A stretch of 64,000 nucleotides of DNA from Prinsepia uniflora (lineage: Eukaryota; Streptophyta; Magnoliopsida; Rosales; Rosaceae): positions 35,486,693-35,550,692 of the forward strand of contig CM064875.1 of the NCBI GenBank assembly GCA_032719365.1. Reading direction: 5' to 3'. Of the stretch, positions 1 through 12,324 are shown piece after piece. Numbering within the stretch: position 1 is the stretch's first letter; each line of letters starts with the position of its first letter. Under the pieces are notes generated by a model, which saw only the letters and a program-made list of their open reading frames with translations, was not told the DNA's origin and did not search any database. The position numbers and the translations under genes are program-made.

Positions 1-418
1 ACAGAATATAAACCAAGGTCGAAAGGACCACCATGAAATCGACCATACGGGCCACTGCGCAAATCCTGTGCACACCTGTGCACACCACATATCAAATCTC
101 ATATATCATATCATATATCATATATACATATAAGTCACACAACCAATCCTGTCACGGTATCCAAAGCTACGCGCGTGCTACCCGGGTGTCAATCCGAGTC
201 TTCTCAAAGTCAAGGTCAATGTTCGCAGACCACTGACCCTACCCGAGATAATAGTAACCATAGCCTTCATGAGAGTAAGGAACCCAACTGGGGGGTGACT
301 CTACTCAGTCGGTGCTCCGTGACTACTCCGGGGTCCACCCAGGCCAACGACCCTCCCCAGAGGAGATAATAGAAGTAAAGGAAGGTAGATGAACATATAT
401 ATACATAACATAATATCC

Positions 419-744
419 ATGCCCGGTTCCCTGAACCGTCATGATCCATAATATCCATAGCCAAGGTAACATGCCGGTTCCCATAAACCGTCATGTACCG
501 TAATAACATAACCAGGTAACATGCCGGTTCCCATAAACCGTCATGTACCGTAATAACATAACCAGGTAACATGCCGGTTCCCATAAACCGTCATGTACCG
601 TAATAACATAACCAGGGTTCATGCCGGTCCCCATAAACCGTCAAGAACCAGAATGACCTGACAAAGGTTCATGCCGGTTCCCATAAACCGTCATGAACCA
701 CAATGATCTTTCCAGAGTTCATGCCGGTTCCCGTAAACCGTCAT
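419..744 (-). repeat. Seven-unit 50-bp hairpin repeat array
   Basis: Units begin at 419, 471, 521, 571, 621, 671 and 721, a spacing of 50 bp after the first. Each has the core ATGCCGGTT-CCCATA-AACCGTCAT, in which ATG/CAT and CGGTT/AACCG pair around a 6-nt loop with one mismatch. The spacers vary more than the stems. The same array recurs at 7718-8043, 41372-41598 and, on the other strand, about 61600-61765. Confidence 0.9.
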
Positions 745-1452
745 GAACTAGGGAATCCATTTAGGGTCCCTGACTCGAAATCATAAACCGTAAAATAACT
801 GGGTCTCGTGCCCGAACATATGACATCAGCTGGGCACCGTGCCCGATATCTAAGGTCATATGCCCGAGACAAAACCAAATGGGTCTCATACCCGAGTTTA
901 TCCTTTTAGAAATCCAAAACCGTTTCATTAAAACCAATAAAGAAATACAGGCCCGTATAAGCACTGTATAAGGCCGAAACCTCGAAATACGTGCTTATAC
1001 GTAACCACATACAAATGAACCCATGGCATCATCAAACAAGTAATAAACCATATAATAAACATTTATGCATGCACCAATTTAGAAAACAAGGTCCACTGAC
1101 AGACCGTCCGAGCTGCCGTCTCGATTTGCGTGCCATACGGCTCTCCCGAGCCAATCCGACCTCTCCGGATAATCTTGACCTATCCAAACCATATCCAAAG
1201 GTTACTACTAACCTATACAAGTCCATATTAAGAACCATAAACTTTCCCGAAAAAGTCAACGTGTCCCGTACATGTTTCCCAAGGTGAAAAACCTCAATTT
1301 TACTAACTTAACGATCTCCGATCGACCCGAAACCATCGCCATTGGATCCGGATCATCGAAACCATTAAAATGACCCTGGGCCCACACAAAATACTGTTCA
1401 CACGCGCCCCCACGCGCCTGGTCAACGCGTGGGTCAACGCTGCTACAGTACC

Positions 1453-1569
1453 TGCTGACGTCATCACTGACAGTCCTGACAGTGACATGTGTCACACTAC
1501 TATTGGCCCATTTTCTGACATGTCAGCTGACATTGTCAGACCTGACAATGCTGACGTCATCCCTGACAT
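1453..1569. promoter_or_regulatory. TGACGTCA / TGACATGTCA palindrome cluster
   Basis: Within about 115 bp are two TGACGTCA octamers, one TGACATGTCA decamer and several TGACA/TGTCA half sites. TGACGTCA is the classical C/G-box core bound by plant bZIP (TGA-type) factors; binding here is inferred. The cluster continues at 3042-3065, after the solo LTR that inserted into it. Confidence 0.6.
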
Positions 1570-1574
1570 GATGA

Positions 1575-3036
1575 TGTAACAACCCGTACCTTCGGGAAGG
1601 GTAAAAATGTAATTTTATAAAGTTTTGTATATAAAGAACGATTTTGCCCTTATGAATAGTAGACGAAAAGTTGACTTTTTGAATTCCCGATTGGTTGAGT
1701 GTTGACCTTTGACTGTGACGTAGTTTAGGACGTCACGAGTCCGTAGACAGGTGGCAGGTTCGAGTCGGACAACCGGGGGAAAAGTTATGACGTTCGAAAG
1801 ATTGGGGGCGTTACCGTAATTTTGAGTACATGAGGAAAAGGTTGACTTTTTGGAGGACTTGTGATTTTCACCTAGACCGAGGACCATTGGATAGGTCTCG
1901 ACGTCCTGAGATCAACGACAGGCGGCACACTGTCATCGGACGTCGGACGGAAAAGAACGTTTTTCGAGACATTTCTGAGATTTTGCACGTTTTTCAGAAA
2001 AAAAAAACTCATTTTCGGATTTTGATGCCATAATTACAATTGCGACCTATAAATGTGTTCTGATAATGATACGTGGGTTATGAAATATGATTTGTGCTTA
2101 TGTGTGATTTCTGGGTATAACAATGGATTTCCGGATTTGGGTTCGGAATGTCGGTTCGGAACGCCGGAAGGGCTTCGAATCGGGGATTTCGAATAAACAT
2201 TTGGCGATAGACTGTGAATTGGTTATACACTGGATATGGATTGGATTTGCTGGATCTGGATATTGGGTTTAAAGTCCCGGATTGATATTGACGGGGGACG
2301 GGCCCGGATTGAGTTTAAAGACTCGGGAGTTTAAAGACTCGGATATGTTGATATTACCCCCATAGGCCTATTGAGTTTAAAGACTCGGGAGTTTAAAGAC
2401 TCGGATTTCATTTAAGGCCTGATTGAGTTTAAAGACTCGGATAGGTCCAGCAGGTTTGATCGAAAATGATGATTTGATGCTGAAACTATGATTTCTATAT
2501 TCGTTTTATCGTGTTTCTATTTCTTATGGTATTTTATAGTGTATCTGTTTCTTATGAGATTTTATAGTGTTTCTGTTTCTTATGATGTTTCATATTATGA
2601 TTTTCTAGTACTTCGTTGGGCATGCCTGTGTTTTAAAAACGGAGGGAACACTGATTCTTATTTATTCTTTCCTTAACCTCGAATTAGTGATAAACTGATG
2701 TTACAACTTTTGGTTATTCTAGTCCACTCACACTTTTGGTTTTAAATTTTCCCTCCAGGTCGTGGTGATAGCGCTAGGGTGAACGTTGAGGCAGATATCG
2801 AGGCATAGAGCTTCCGACGTTCTTCCGTTGCGAGACTAGCATTGTAGGACTTTTGTGCCCATTTTGTAGAACTATGCTCTGACTAACTGTTGTGTATATG
2901 TTACTCCTTCGTCTGATAGTTATGCTTATAGTTGTGTGAAGGTTGTTTGTTTGTTTTTGATACTGTAAGTGTGATTGTCAGACGGGAGCGGGGTTTGTCC
3001 CGGGTATCGAGGTCATATTTGGGACGGGTCCTGACA
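1575..3036 (+). mobile_element. Solo LTR, family B, TSD GATGA
   Basis: It starts TGTAACAACCCGTACC and ends GGGACGGGTCCTGACA. It is flanked by exact GATGA duplications at 1570-1574 and 3037-3041, and the uninterrupted site is present at about 8878. No interior or second LTR is present, so it is a solo LTR left by LTR-LTR recombination. It carries a CCTTC/GAAGG hairpin at the start, an array of GAGTTTAAAGACTC units (about 2300-2440) and a GTCCACTCACA module (2722-2732). It is shorter than the related fragment at 18102 and lacks the matching GTGAGTGGAC module, so it has an internal deletion. Confidence 0.92.
2295..2440 (+). repeat. GAGTTTAAAGACTCGG repeat array in LTR B
   Basis: Five copies of the quasi-palindrome GAGTTTAAAGACTC occur, mostly in pairs, separated by unique spacers such as ATTACCCCCATAGGCC. 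The same unit is arrayed at 20490-20700 and, in reverse with T-rich centres, at 56935-57110. Confidence 0.85.
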
Positions 3037-3794
3037 GATGAGGTCAGCAGGATGACGTCATCAGTCATCCCCGTCTTCTCGCCGGGTCGACCCGAATGTC
3101 TTCAACCGGGTCGTCGTGACCCGCGGCTTGACCCGGGCGGTTCTCTTCACTCCGGCCACCATTTCTTCTCCCGTTTGTCCCATTATACTCGTCTCAACCT
3201 AACCTACAGTCCTATGACTTAAAACGGAAGAAAAAAACATCGAAAACCTGTACCTTCAATCCAGCCATGGCGGCCGTGACTTCTCCTACCGTTCACGGCT
3301 GTTCCAGGTCGTCCAACACCTCGAAACCAATCCTAGTCATCTCCTGGGATCCCTAGAAACCTTACCCAATTAATGGAATCGAGTAAAAACCATTAAAATC
3401 CAATTTCGAATTTTTGAACATTTTCTTACCTCACGGGTTCGTTCCGCCGTGGCCTCCACCGTGGGCCACCGTCCAGCCTCTCCGTCCTCAGCCTCTCACA
3501 CTCCTCCCACGGTCACTTATGGCTCAGATAAGGGAAGGTGAGGTGTGGTGTGGGTTGTGTTTGAAAAATGAAGGAATATGGAAGGGGGGGGGGGTGGGGG
3601 GTTTCGGGTTTGAGGGAAATGAAAATGAAGAGAATGAAGATGATCAGATGAGAGAATGAGAGATGATGGGTGAGGATTAAAAGGTTAATTGAAAATGGAT
3701 GGTTAAGATTAATGGTAGGATAGATTAATTATATAATAATAATTATAATATTATTTTATTAAGTAGATCCACATTTTGGGGGATTTAGCCAATA

Positions 3795-3820
3795 GGATGA
3801 GTGACACTTGTCACTCATCC
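3795..3820. promoter_or_regulatory. 26-nt LTR palindrome
   Basis: The arms GGATGAGTGACA and TGTCACTCATCC are perfectly complementary around a 2-nt centre. Orthologous copies occur in nearly every long LTR here, at 11407, 12325, 21935, 32562, 43550, 44108 and 59961. The position near the U3 start and the TGAC cores suggest a promoter or factor-binding role, which is inference. Confidence 0.7.
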
Positions 3821-4334
3821 ATGGGACCCACCAAAATATATGCCCAATCAGATTTTTCCAAATCGTCCCGACTCGAAGTTCGTGCATAGTGAAATCGAAC
3901 TTTCGTGACCTATAACTCTCCCGTTCGAAGTCCGATTTCAGCGTGCCACCTGCCTGTGGATTCTTATCGTCCTTATCTATGTAATAGTCCTCGGCCCTCG
4001 GTCATCGGACCTCCCGGTCAAAAAGTCAACATTTGCCCCTTTTTAACCATAATTACCAAAATGCCCTTAAACTTCTGAACGTCATAACTTCCTCTTCGAA
4101 CGTCGGAATTGAACGTGCCACCTGTCTATGAACTCGTGACGTCCTAAACTACGTCACGGTCATTGGTCAAAGTCCGTTTGATCGCCCGAATGAAAAGTCA
4201 ACGTTTTACCACGACTAGGGGCAAAACGGTCATTTTGCATCGTTCGTCCGATTTCACTCTACTAATCACGGATTAGCCTCACTAATCGTGATTAGTCACT
4301 AATCTAATCATGGAATTTGGGACGGGTCGTTACA

Positions 4335-4347
4335 ACCTTCCCTCCTT
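4335..4347 (-). other. Polypurine tract of element 1
   Basis: Read on the minus strand this is AAGGAGGGAAGGT, directly abutting the TGTAACGACC LTR start. The same tract precedes the 3' LTR of element C at 21412-21424. A hairpin (AATTTCG/CGAAATT) lies immediately beyond it. Confidence 0.85.
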
Positions 4348-7150
4348 AATTAATTTCGTCCTCGAAATTCCAACTGACCTAAATCCAACCGTTCTTTCCT
4401 TCTTAATTTAGTTTCGTTCTCGAAACTCCACTATCCTGATTCCACATCCACGTCGTGGAAAGTAGAATCGACCTCGAATCATGTGTACACTAGTACACCC
4501 AATAGCCAAAAACAATACTTGTCTACAACCAGACGTACCACTAATACTCACGTCGCATCGACTATATTCGACCACGTCGAATGACAGTAATCGTACGTTC
4601 CGAACTGACACCACTTGTCAAATCTACCCTTTCGCTGATATAAACAACTAGACGATTCCCTTCTCAATCACTAATTTATCCCGACGTCCACGCTGACACC
4701 TCCGACAAACTATCACCACTTGACAGTCGTCAGTCGAAAACTGACACTATACTCACTCGTGGTTACACTAACCACCAACATACTCATCCTGAGTATATGC
4801 ATACCAACAAACACTCGATATGTGTGTAACTGGACCCATCAGAAACACTATGACCCAATGCACAGTATCCAATGTCCAGTCCACGTCCCCAACTAATCCG
4901 ATGGTGTCAGAACCAATCCGACTACCAACATGCTCACCAACGTACCACTGGTATAACCTATATACCATCACCAGACACGACATGTCTGCCCGGTATCGTA
5001 CCTCGAACTGCGTACAAAGTACGTACATCTATCCATCACTCAGACTACAACTACAACTATAACAACAATGATGACCTAAGTTGTAGGCAATCACGTTTCA
5101 ATAATGGAGTTCATTTGCCCAATCCCGGACTAGACAAATCGAACCTCCAACCCATCATCTATTTTCAAATCCGAATCCGAATCCGAAATTTCGTAAGAAA
5201 TCCCGAATTCAAACCCAGAATTCATATCCATAGCCATGTCTAAATCCGAATCTGAAATCATTATTCTGTAAGCTAGCATTTGGAATAACCATTCCGAACC
5301 CAAATCCATAAAAAGAAAATCCACAGTCAAGCTCTAGAATCAAATCCTGAATCGTCACCCAGAATCCGATTCCAAAACCCAAATACAGAAATCCTCTTTC
5401 AAGTTCCAAAATCAAATCCTGAATCGTCATCCAGAAATCTGATTCCAAAACCTGAAATTTCGTTCACATCTACCGAGACGTACCATAATCGAACCTATCG
5501 GTTACCTGCTTAACCGATTACCACATTACCATCGATTTACTTCATAGGGAAGCCAATCCCAACATCAACACATCTAAGGCCGACCATATCCGAGTCGGAA
5601 AACTACTCATCGGACAACTACTCAGGCGAGTAATAAGCCATATGGGATTTACCTCGAAAAGAAGTTCAGTCCCATTATGCTCCACTCAACATCCAAGTAA
5701 GAGTAATAAACTCTCCACTTATCTGGATCATCAAGATCACGATCCAGATCCAACACTACGTCAAACGACCATAGACATCACGATCCCCGATCGTCACGAC
5801 GTCCAAAGTCCTCAACCATTTCCCTCATATAAACAGATTAGTCAACGACGAGACACGCCGAGACTGTGGGTTCTCACTGACTACCTCGTATCGACCCTTG
5901 GCATTCCACCTAGAAAATCAAGGATGATACAAGACTATGACATCAAAATTCATCCTATGTGAATACAACCAAACTCATTGCACTCACATCGCCATGTAAA
6001 CCAACATCGTCTGCCACCAGGCAGAAAATGAGAAATTTCAGACTTAACTTCGATATACTCGATTCCTCTTGATGACCCAAAACAAATCCCGGGTTCACCA
6101 ACCAATACACGATCAGCGTACTGGTGACGCAACCATCCTCTACCGTCATCTACCATCATCTACCACTGTAGAAACTGAGAAGCCACCAACAATGACTTCG
6201 AAATACCCAATACCAATGCGGAAAACCCGCATTCCTCTCGTCACCTCAATAACAACCTCTCACGATTTCGAAGTTCCAACAAGATTAGAAACAATATACC
6301 CGGACATCAACCACGTGTCCCCTAACTAATTTAGCTCTGTCTGAGATCCACTCTGGAACCACAGATACCAAACTTATGCCCATCACGACGAAGTCACATC
6401 CCGATCCGTGACTCACCGTCCCCACAATTACCGGCACCAGCACCAGCACGAGTACCAGTACCAACGCACTATCACTAACACTAGTATCAGCACACAGGCA
6501 TCCACACTAGTATCCGTATCAGCATCGGCACACATGGTGAAAATCTGACAACCCTGGATCTCCACTCATACTGAACGACGATCCCGTACCTCTACTCATA
6601 TTGGAGAAACTCTGCCTCCCTCGTACCCAACAACTCTGGGTACAGTCACCCTGACATCTCATACGGGAAAAGGAAACGTCCCCTGAACGTCCCGGATTCC
6701 CAACAACTGTAACTACAACCACTCTCGGTAGTAGCGCCTGCCACACACTCGTGCAGACCTAACTACTAGACATCACAATCGAGATTCGCGTCTAACGGAA
6801 TCAATCGATTGTACTAACTACACTGTATCCCCGCTCCGGGATTCCATCGACAAGTACCAACCCTGATAACTTGTCCAAATCAAACTCTACCAGTCGTAAC
6901 CCGACTAACCCAATGTCGTCTACCAGGTCATCCATGACCGTAGTTGTACCAAACCACAACTGAGTAGCTCGACAACCAACTAGGTCTAACAGACAAGTAC
7001 AACCCCGACTGCAGAGTGCAGTCCTAACACAAGCTGACCTGACTAGACCGACTAACGAATCCAAATCCGAATAGTCGTCCAAGTCAAACCACTCGTCAAC
7101 TCACATTTCTGAACCATACACCCAAGGTAGGGTTCCACGATCACACCTAG
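4335..7150 (-). mobile_element. Non-coding interior of element 1
   Basis: About 2.8 kb without a usable reading frame. It is collinear, reversed, with 15101-18101 plus 21090-21411 of element C, and with the interior at 62559-64000. The stretch at about 6540-6745 translates on the minus strand to a fragment containing GRQSFS and GDPGLS that recurs in the other copies, and is possibly a decayed gag region before the zinc knuckle; this is weak. The 5160-5460 part is rich in AAATCCGAATCC-type repeats matching hairpin sequence of LTR B. Confidence 0.7.
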
Positions 7151-7717
7151 AGTTCCACCGAACCCAACTGCATAAGGCATTTGGGTGGACAAAACAAAGA
7201 GTTTATAAAAACAGTTTATCGAAGACATTTGTACCCTTCACTAAAAAGCATGCATGCATTCGAAAACCATTTAACCAAATGGAAAACATATGTGGGAACT
7301 AAGCCCAAAACAGAATATAAACCAAGGTCGAAAGGACCACCATGAAATCGACCATACGGGCCACTGCGCAAATCCTGTGCACACCACATATCAAATCTCA
7401 TATATCATATCATATATCATATATACATATAAGTCACACAACCAATCCTGTCACGGTATCCAAAGCTACGCGCGTGCTACCCGGGTCTCAATCCGAGTCT
7501 TCTCAAAGTCAAGGTCAATGTTCGCAGACCACTGACCCTACCCGAGGTAATAGTAACCATAGCCTTCCTGAGAGTAAGGAACCCAACTGGAGGGTGACTC
7601 CACTCAGTCGGTGCTCCGTGACTACTTCGGGGTCCACCCAGGCCAACGACCCTCCCCAGAGGAAATAATAGAAGTAAAGGAAGGTAGATGAACATATATA
7701 TACATAACATAATATCC

Positions 7718-8043
7718 ATGCCCGGTTCCCTGAACCGTCATGATCCATAATATCCATAGCCAAGGTAACATGCCGGTTCCCATAAACCGTCATGTACTGT
7801 AATAACATAACCAGGTAACATGTCGGTTCCCATAAACCGTCATGTACCGTAATAACATAACCAGGTAACATGCCGGTTCCTATAAACCGTCATGTATCGT
7901 AATAACATAACCAGGGTTCATGCCGGTCCCCATAAACCGTCAAGAACCAGAATGACCTGACAAAGGTTCATGCCGGTTCCCATAAACCGTCATGAACCAC
8001 AATGATCTTTCCAGAGTTCATGCCGGTTCCCGTAAACCGTCAT
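7718..8043 (-). repeat. Seven-unit 50-bp hairpin repeat array
   Basis: This is the sister copy of the 419-744 array. Units start at 7718, 7770, 7820, 7870, 7920, 7970 and 8020, with a few point changes, for example TGTCGGTT in the third unit. Confidence 0.88.
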
Positions 8044-8749
8044 GAACTAGGGAATCCATTTAGGGTCCCTGACCCGAAATCATAAACCGTAAAATAACTG
8101 GGTCTCGTGCCCGAACATATGACATCAGCTGGGCACCGTGCCCGATATCTAAGGTCATATGCCCAAGACAAAACCAAATGGGTCTCATACCTGAGTTTAT
8201 CCTTTTAGAAATCCAAAACTATTTCATTAAAACTGATAAAGAAATACAGGCCCGTATAAGCACCGTATAAGGCCGAAACCTCGAAATACGTGCTTACACG
8301 TAACCATATACAAATGAACCCATGGCATCATCAAACAAGTAATAAACCATATAAAAAACATTTATGCATGCACCAATTTAGAAAACAAGGTCCACTCACA
8401 GACCGTCCGAGCTGCCGTCTCGATTTGCGTGCCATATGGCTCTCCCGAGCCAATCCGACCTCTCCGGATAATCTTGACCTATCCAAACCATATCCAAAGG
8501 TTACTACTAACCTATACAAGTCCATATTAAGAACCATAAACTTTTCCGGAAAAGTCAACGTGTCCTGTACACGTTTCCCAAAGTGAAAAACCTCAATTTT
8601 ACCAACTTAACGATCTCCGATCGGCCCGAAGCCATCGCCATTGGATCCGGATCGTCGAAACCAGTAAAATGACCCTGGGCCCGCACAAAATACTGTTCAC
8701 ACGCGCCCCCACGTGCCTAGTCAACGCGTGGGTCAACGCTGCTACAGTA

Positions 8750-8905
8750 CCTGCTGACATCAGCATGACGTCAACACTGACAGTCCTGACAGTGACACGT
8801 GTCACACTACTATTAGCCCATTTTCTGACATGTCAGCTGACATTGTCAGACCTGACAATGCTGACGTCATCCCTGACATGATGAGGTCAGCAGGATGACG
8901 TCATC
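8750..8905. promoter_or_regulatory. TGACGTCA palindrome cluster
   Basis: This is the uninterrupted counterpart of the cluster at 1453-1569. It has TGACGTCA octamers, TGACATGTCA and GACACGTGTC within about 150 bp. It is a candidate bZIP-binding region by motif only. Confidence 0.6.
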
Positions 8906-9595
8906 AGTCATCCCCGTCTTCTCGTCGGGTCGACCCGAATGTCTGCAACTGGGTCGCTGTGACCCTCGGCTTGATCCGGGTGGTTTTCTTCACTCCGGCC
9001 ACCATTTCTCCTCCCGTTTGTCCCATTCTACTCGTCTCAACCCAACCTACAGTCCTATGACTTAAAACGGAAGAAAAAAACATCGAAAACCTGTACCTTC
9101 AATCCAGCCATGGCGGCCGTGACTTCTCCTGCCGTTCACGGCTGTTCCAGGCCGTCCAACACCTCGAAACCAATCCTAGTCATCTCCTGGGATCCCTAGA
9201 AACCTTACCCAATTAATGGAATCGAGAAAAAACGTTAAAATCCAATTTCGAATTTTTGAACATTTTCTTACCTCACGGTATCGTTCCGCCGTGGCCTCCA
9301 CCGTGGGCCACCGTCCAGCCTCTCCGTCCTCAGCCTCTCACACTCCTCCCACGGTCACTTATGGCTCAGATAAGGGAAGGTGAGGTGTGGTGTGGGTTGT
9401 GTTTGAAAAATGAAGGAATATGGAGGGGGGTGGGGGGTTTCGGGTTTGAGGGAAATGAAAATGAAGAGAATGAAGATGATCAGTCACTAATCGTTCGTCC
9501 GATTTCGCTCTACTAATCACGGATTAGCCTCACTAATCGTGATTAGTCACTAATCTAATCATGGAATTTGGGACGGGTCGTTACACCCTCCCTGA

Positions 9596-11776
9596 GGTTA
9601 TAATCCATGCCTTCCTGAGAGTAAGGTACCCAACGGGGGCGACTCAACTCAATTAGTGCTCCGTAACTATTCTGGGGTCCACCCAGGCCAACGACCCTCC
9701 CTGGAGGAGACATTCCATATAAGGAAGGTATATGAATATATATATATATATATAACGAAAATATTCATGCCCAGTCCCCATAAACCGTCATGAATCCGGA
9801 AATCCACCCGAAATTATAAACGTAAAGTAACTGGGTCTCGTTCCCGAACACATGACTCAACTGGGCATCGTGCCCGATATCTCAAGGTCAGTCACGACTC
9901 CGATCGTAGTGATGCGTGTAACCATCCGTCCAGGACTGCCCTCAATCCTGGTATGTCACTGTGAACAAATCAACCGACGGGACCACCGCTAGTTCATGGC
10001 GCACTCATCACCAATCGATATCATGAACCGTCAGTACTCCGAAGTCGAGCCTCCAGTGGCTGCTCGACGACAGTATGTGCATCGTGACCTCTCCGGAAGG
10101 AACGCATTCTAGTCTGGAGGCGAGGGTTGTATCGTCCGTTGCAGTGCACAAAGCACTCACTGTGACCACGACTCAGACCCGTAGGTCACCAGTAGGGCTA
10201 CATGCCCGAGATAAAACCAATTCGGTCTCATGCCCGAGTTTATCCTTTTTAAATTCAAAACTATTTCATTTAAACCAACAAAGAAATATAAACCCGTATA
10301 GGCACCGTATAAGGCCGAAACCTCTAAATTCGTGCCAATACATAACCACACACAAATGCACTCATGGTATCACAAAACAAGTATTAAAACATATAATAAA
10401 CATTTATGCAAGCATAAATTTAGAAAACAAGGTCCACTCACAGACCGTCCGAGCTACCGACTCGATACGCGTGCCATACGGCTGTCTCAGGCCAATCATC
10501 GTCATCGAGACTCCCAAACCTGTCCAAATCGTAATAGAGGGTTACTAACTACCTTATTAACCACTTACTAAAGCCTCGTAATTTTCCTGAATTTTTAACT
10601 ATTTTAAAAGTCGATCCTAAACCTTCGGACACCCTGAAACCTATCGAAACGATGTCTGATCGACACGAAACCAGTCCCACAATGTTCGTTACATCGAATA
10701 GATGATTTCACATGTTGGAACCTTCCCCAGAAAGTGGGTCATATGCCCACACACGCCTGCCAAAGCCCCTGTGCGTGGGAGCCACGCTCCGGGCACTGTT
10801 CTTCTCCTTCCTCGCGTGAACCGGTCTGAACCGGCCAGTTCGGTCCAAAGCCTGCAACTGGACTGGCGTGACTGGTCCAGGGTCCTCCCTCTTTCATTAT
10901 TCTTCCTTTCTCTTCCTAATTAATCCCATTCTACCTATTTTGATCCTAGGAACCTAAACATATAAATTAAACAACCTAAAACACCCAAAATCAAATCGGT
11001 CCAATCTTTTCCTCACGGTTCAATATTTTCAAAACCTCCCCATGGCCTCCTCGGCCATTAACCACGACTAAAACCTTCTTATCACTCCCCTAGAAACCTA
11101 AATAACTCATTACAATCACCTAAAACCATCCATAATGAATAGAATCGAAAATAGAAGGAAAAAGGGCAAACTGATACCTTGTCGGGTTTTCTCCTCCACG
11201 CTGCCGTCCACGGCGGTTTAGGCCGTCCTGATAGCCTCCACCATCATCCTTCCTTCCCTTCTGTTTCCATCATGAGTCATCAGCCGTAGGTTAGACTTAG
11301 GGGAGTGTGGGTTGTACAGAAATGAGAAATGGGTGAGAACGGGTTTTGGGTTTGGTTTTGCACGAACAAAGGGATGGGTATGCATGTATGGGAGGCAGTG
11401 AGCAATGGATGAGTGACACTTGTCACTTATCCATTGGGCCAATTTAAAATATCAGGGGCCCACCTAATGCATAAGATATTCGTCTCGTAAAACGTGCAAT
11501 AGTGACCCGAAACTTCCATGAACCATAACATCTCTGTTGAATGTTCAATTTGGACGTTCCGCCTGTCTACGGATTTGTATCGACTCGATCTATGTAACGG
11601 TCCTCGGCCATCGGCCATCAGACCTGCCGGTCAAAAAGTCAACATTTTACCCCACAACTAGGGGCAAAACAAACATTTGCATCGTTCGTCCGATTTCGCT
11701 AAACTAATCACCGATTAACCTCACTAATCCTGATTAGTCACTAATCTAATCCCGGATTTTGGAACGGGTCGTTACA
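9596..11776 (-). repeat. LTR of the same group (variant F), left end missing
   Basis: It begins abruptly inside the LTR (similar to about 41199 onward) and ends GGAACGGGTCGTTACA at 11776. It contains single copies of motifs that are arrayed elsewhere (CCCATAAACCGTCATG near 9780, GGGCATCGTGCCC near 9863), the conserved block around 10020-10110, and the 26-nt palindrome at 11407-11432 with one arm mismatch. It is more diverged than the element 1 LTRs, so older or a separate subfamily. No interior or second LTR was found. Confidence 0.8.
11407..11432. promoter_or_regulatory. 26-nt LTR palindrome
   Basis: The left arm is GGATGAGTGACA and the right arm TGTCACTTATCC, with one mismatched pair. It sits in the same relative LTR position as the other copies. 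Confidence 0.65.
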
Positions 11777-11814
11777 CGACCCATGTCATACCTTCCCTCG
11801 TTAGTGTGACCCCA
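11777..11814 (+). other. Host flank left of element C with first CCTTCCCTCG repeat unit
   Basis: These 38 bp contain CCTTCCCTCG then GTGTGACCCCA. The same unit continues at 24700-24790, beyond element C, so C inserted into a short tandem repeat. The last five bases, CCCCA, pair with CTCCA at 24692-24696 as a probable TSD with one change. Confidence 0.7.
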
Positions 11815-12324
11815 TGTAATGACCCGTCCCGAATATCGGGACTGAATATTAATTAATTATGGTTTAGAATGACTAATCGGGGATTAGTTGAGTGAAATCG
11901 GACGAATTGTGCAAAATGACCGTTTTGCCCCTAGCGTGGGTAAAATGTTGACTTTTAGTTCGGGCAGTCAAATGGACTTTGGCCGGTGACTGTGACGTAG
12001 TTCGGGACGTCACGAGTCCATAGACAGGTGGCACGTTCGATTCCGACATTCGTAGAGAAAGTTATGGTGTTCGGAAGTAGAGGGGTATTTTGGTAATTTG
12101 GCATATTAGGGGCCAAATGTTGACTTTTTGATCGGGAGGTCCGATGGACGAGGGCCAAGGACCGTTACGTAGGTCTCGTCGATACGAATCCAATGACAGG
12201 TGGCATGCCGAAATCAGAGATTCGACGACGAAGTTATGGTCACGGAATCGGGCTCGATTAACCGAACGAACTGGGAATAAAATAATATTTTAATATGAAC
12301 AGTACCCGGTGACTGAACACACTT

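Larger units (their letters stand above)
1..4334 (-). repeat. 3' LTR of element 1 (cut by window edge, interrupted by solo LTR)
   Basis: The sequence matches 7312-9595 and, more loosely, 40905-44092. It is interrupted by a 1.46-kb solo LTR at 1575-3036. Recognisable parts in order are an AT-rich CATATATCAT stretch (about 85-135), a 50-bp-period hairpin array (419-744), GGGCACCGTGCCC-type stems (800-900), a GTCCACTGACA module (1091-1101), a TGACGTCA cluster, a G-run (about 3586-3600), the 26-nt palindrome (3795-3820) and a GATTAGT/ACTAATC hairpin cluster (4255-4318). The LTR ends TTACA at 4334. Confidence 0.85.
1..9595 (-). mobile_element. Element 1: non-autonomous Tekay-like LTR retrotransposon, 5' part rearranged
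   Basis: This is a minus-strand element made of a 3' LTR (to 4334), a non-coding interior (4335 to about 7150) and a 5' LTR (about 7186-9595). Both LTRs end in GGGTCGTTACA, the complement of a TGTAACGACCC start. A polypurine tract adjoins the left LTR. The PBS and the junction between interior and 5' LTR are missing: the interior stops at a point matching about 63090 in the plus-strand copy, and the LTR resumes about 210 bp inside its expected edge. No gag or pol frame survives. Assignment to the Tekay group rests on LTR similarity to other elements here that carry a tRNA-Met PBS; this is inference. Confidence 0.8.
7186..9595 (-). repeat. 5' LTR of element 1 (outer edge lost, internal deletion)
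   Basis: It is nearly identical to the left LTR over most of its length. It lacks the usual TGACAGGACCC edge and the following roughly 200 bp. At about 9483 it jumps from GAAGATGATCAG to a point about 590 bp further in the sister LTR, losing the 26-nt palindrome. It ends in GGGACGGGTCGTTACA at 9595. It keeps the seven-unit hairpin array, a GTCCACTCACA module (8390-8400) and a TGACGTCA cluster (about 8750-8905). Confidence 0.85.

Noticed and set aside
85..135. CATATATCATATC repeats as a microsatellite or origin
   Set aside because: The same stretch occurs at the same LTR position in copies at 7386, 41047 and 62060; it is part of the LTR.
419..744. Regular 50-bp repeats suggesting a CRISPR array
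   Set aside because: The repeats are inside a plant LTR, the spacers are similar to each other, and the same array recurs in every related LTR.
3414..3659. 81-codon open frame also present at 9256-9516
   Set aside because: It is antisense to the LTR, lies in a Pro/Gly-rich repeat area, and its end differs between copies because of a deletion. No domain was recognised.
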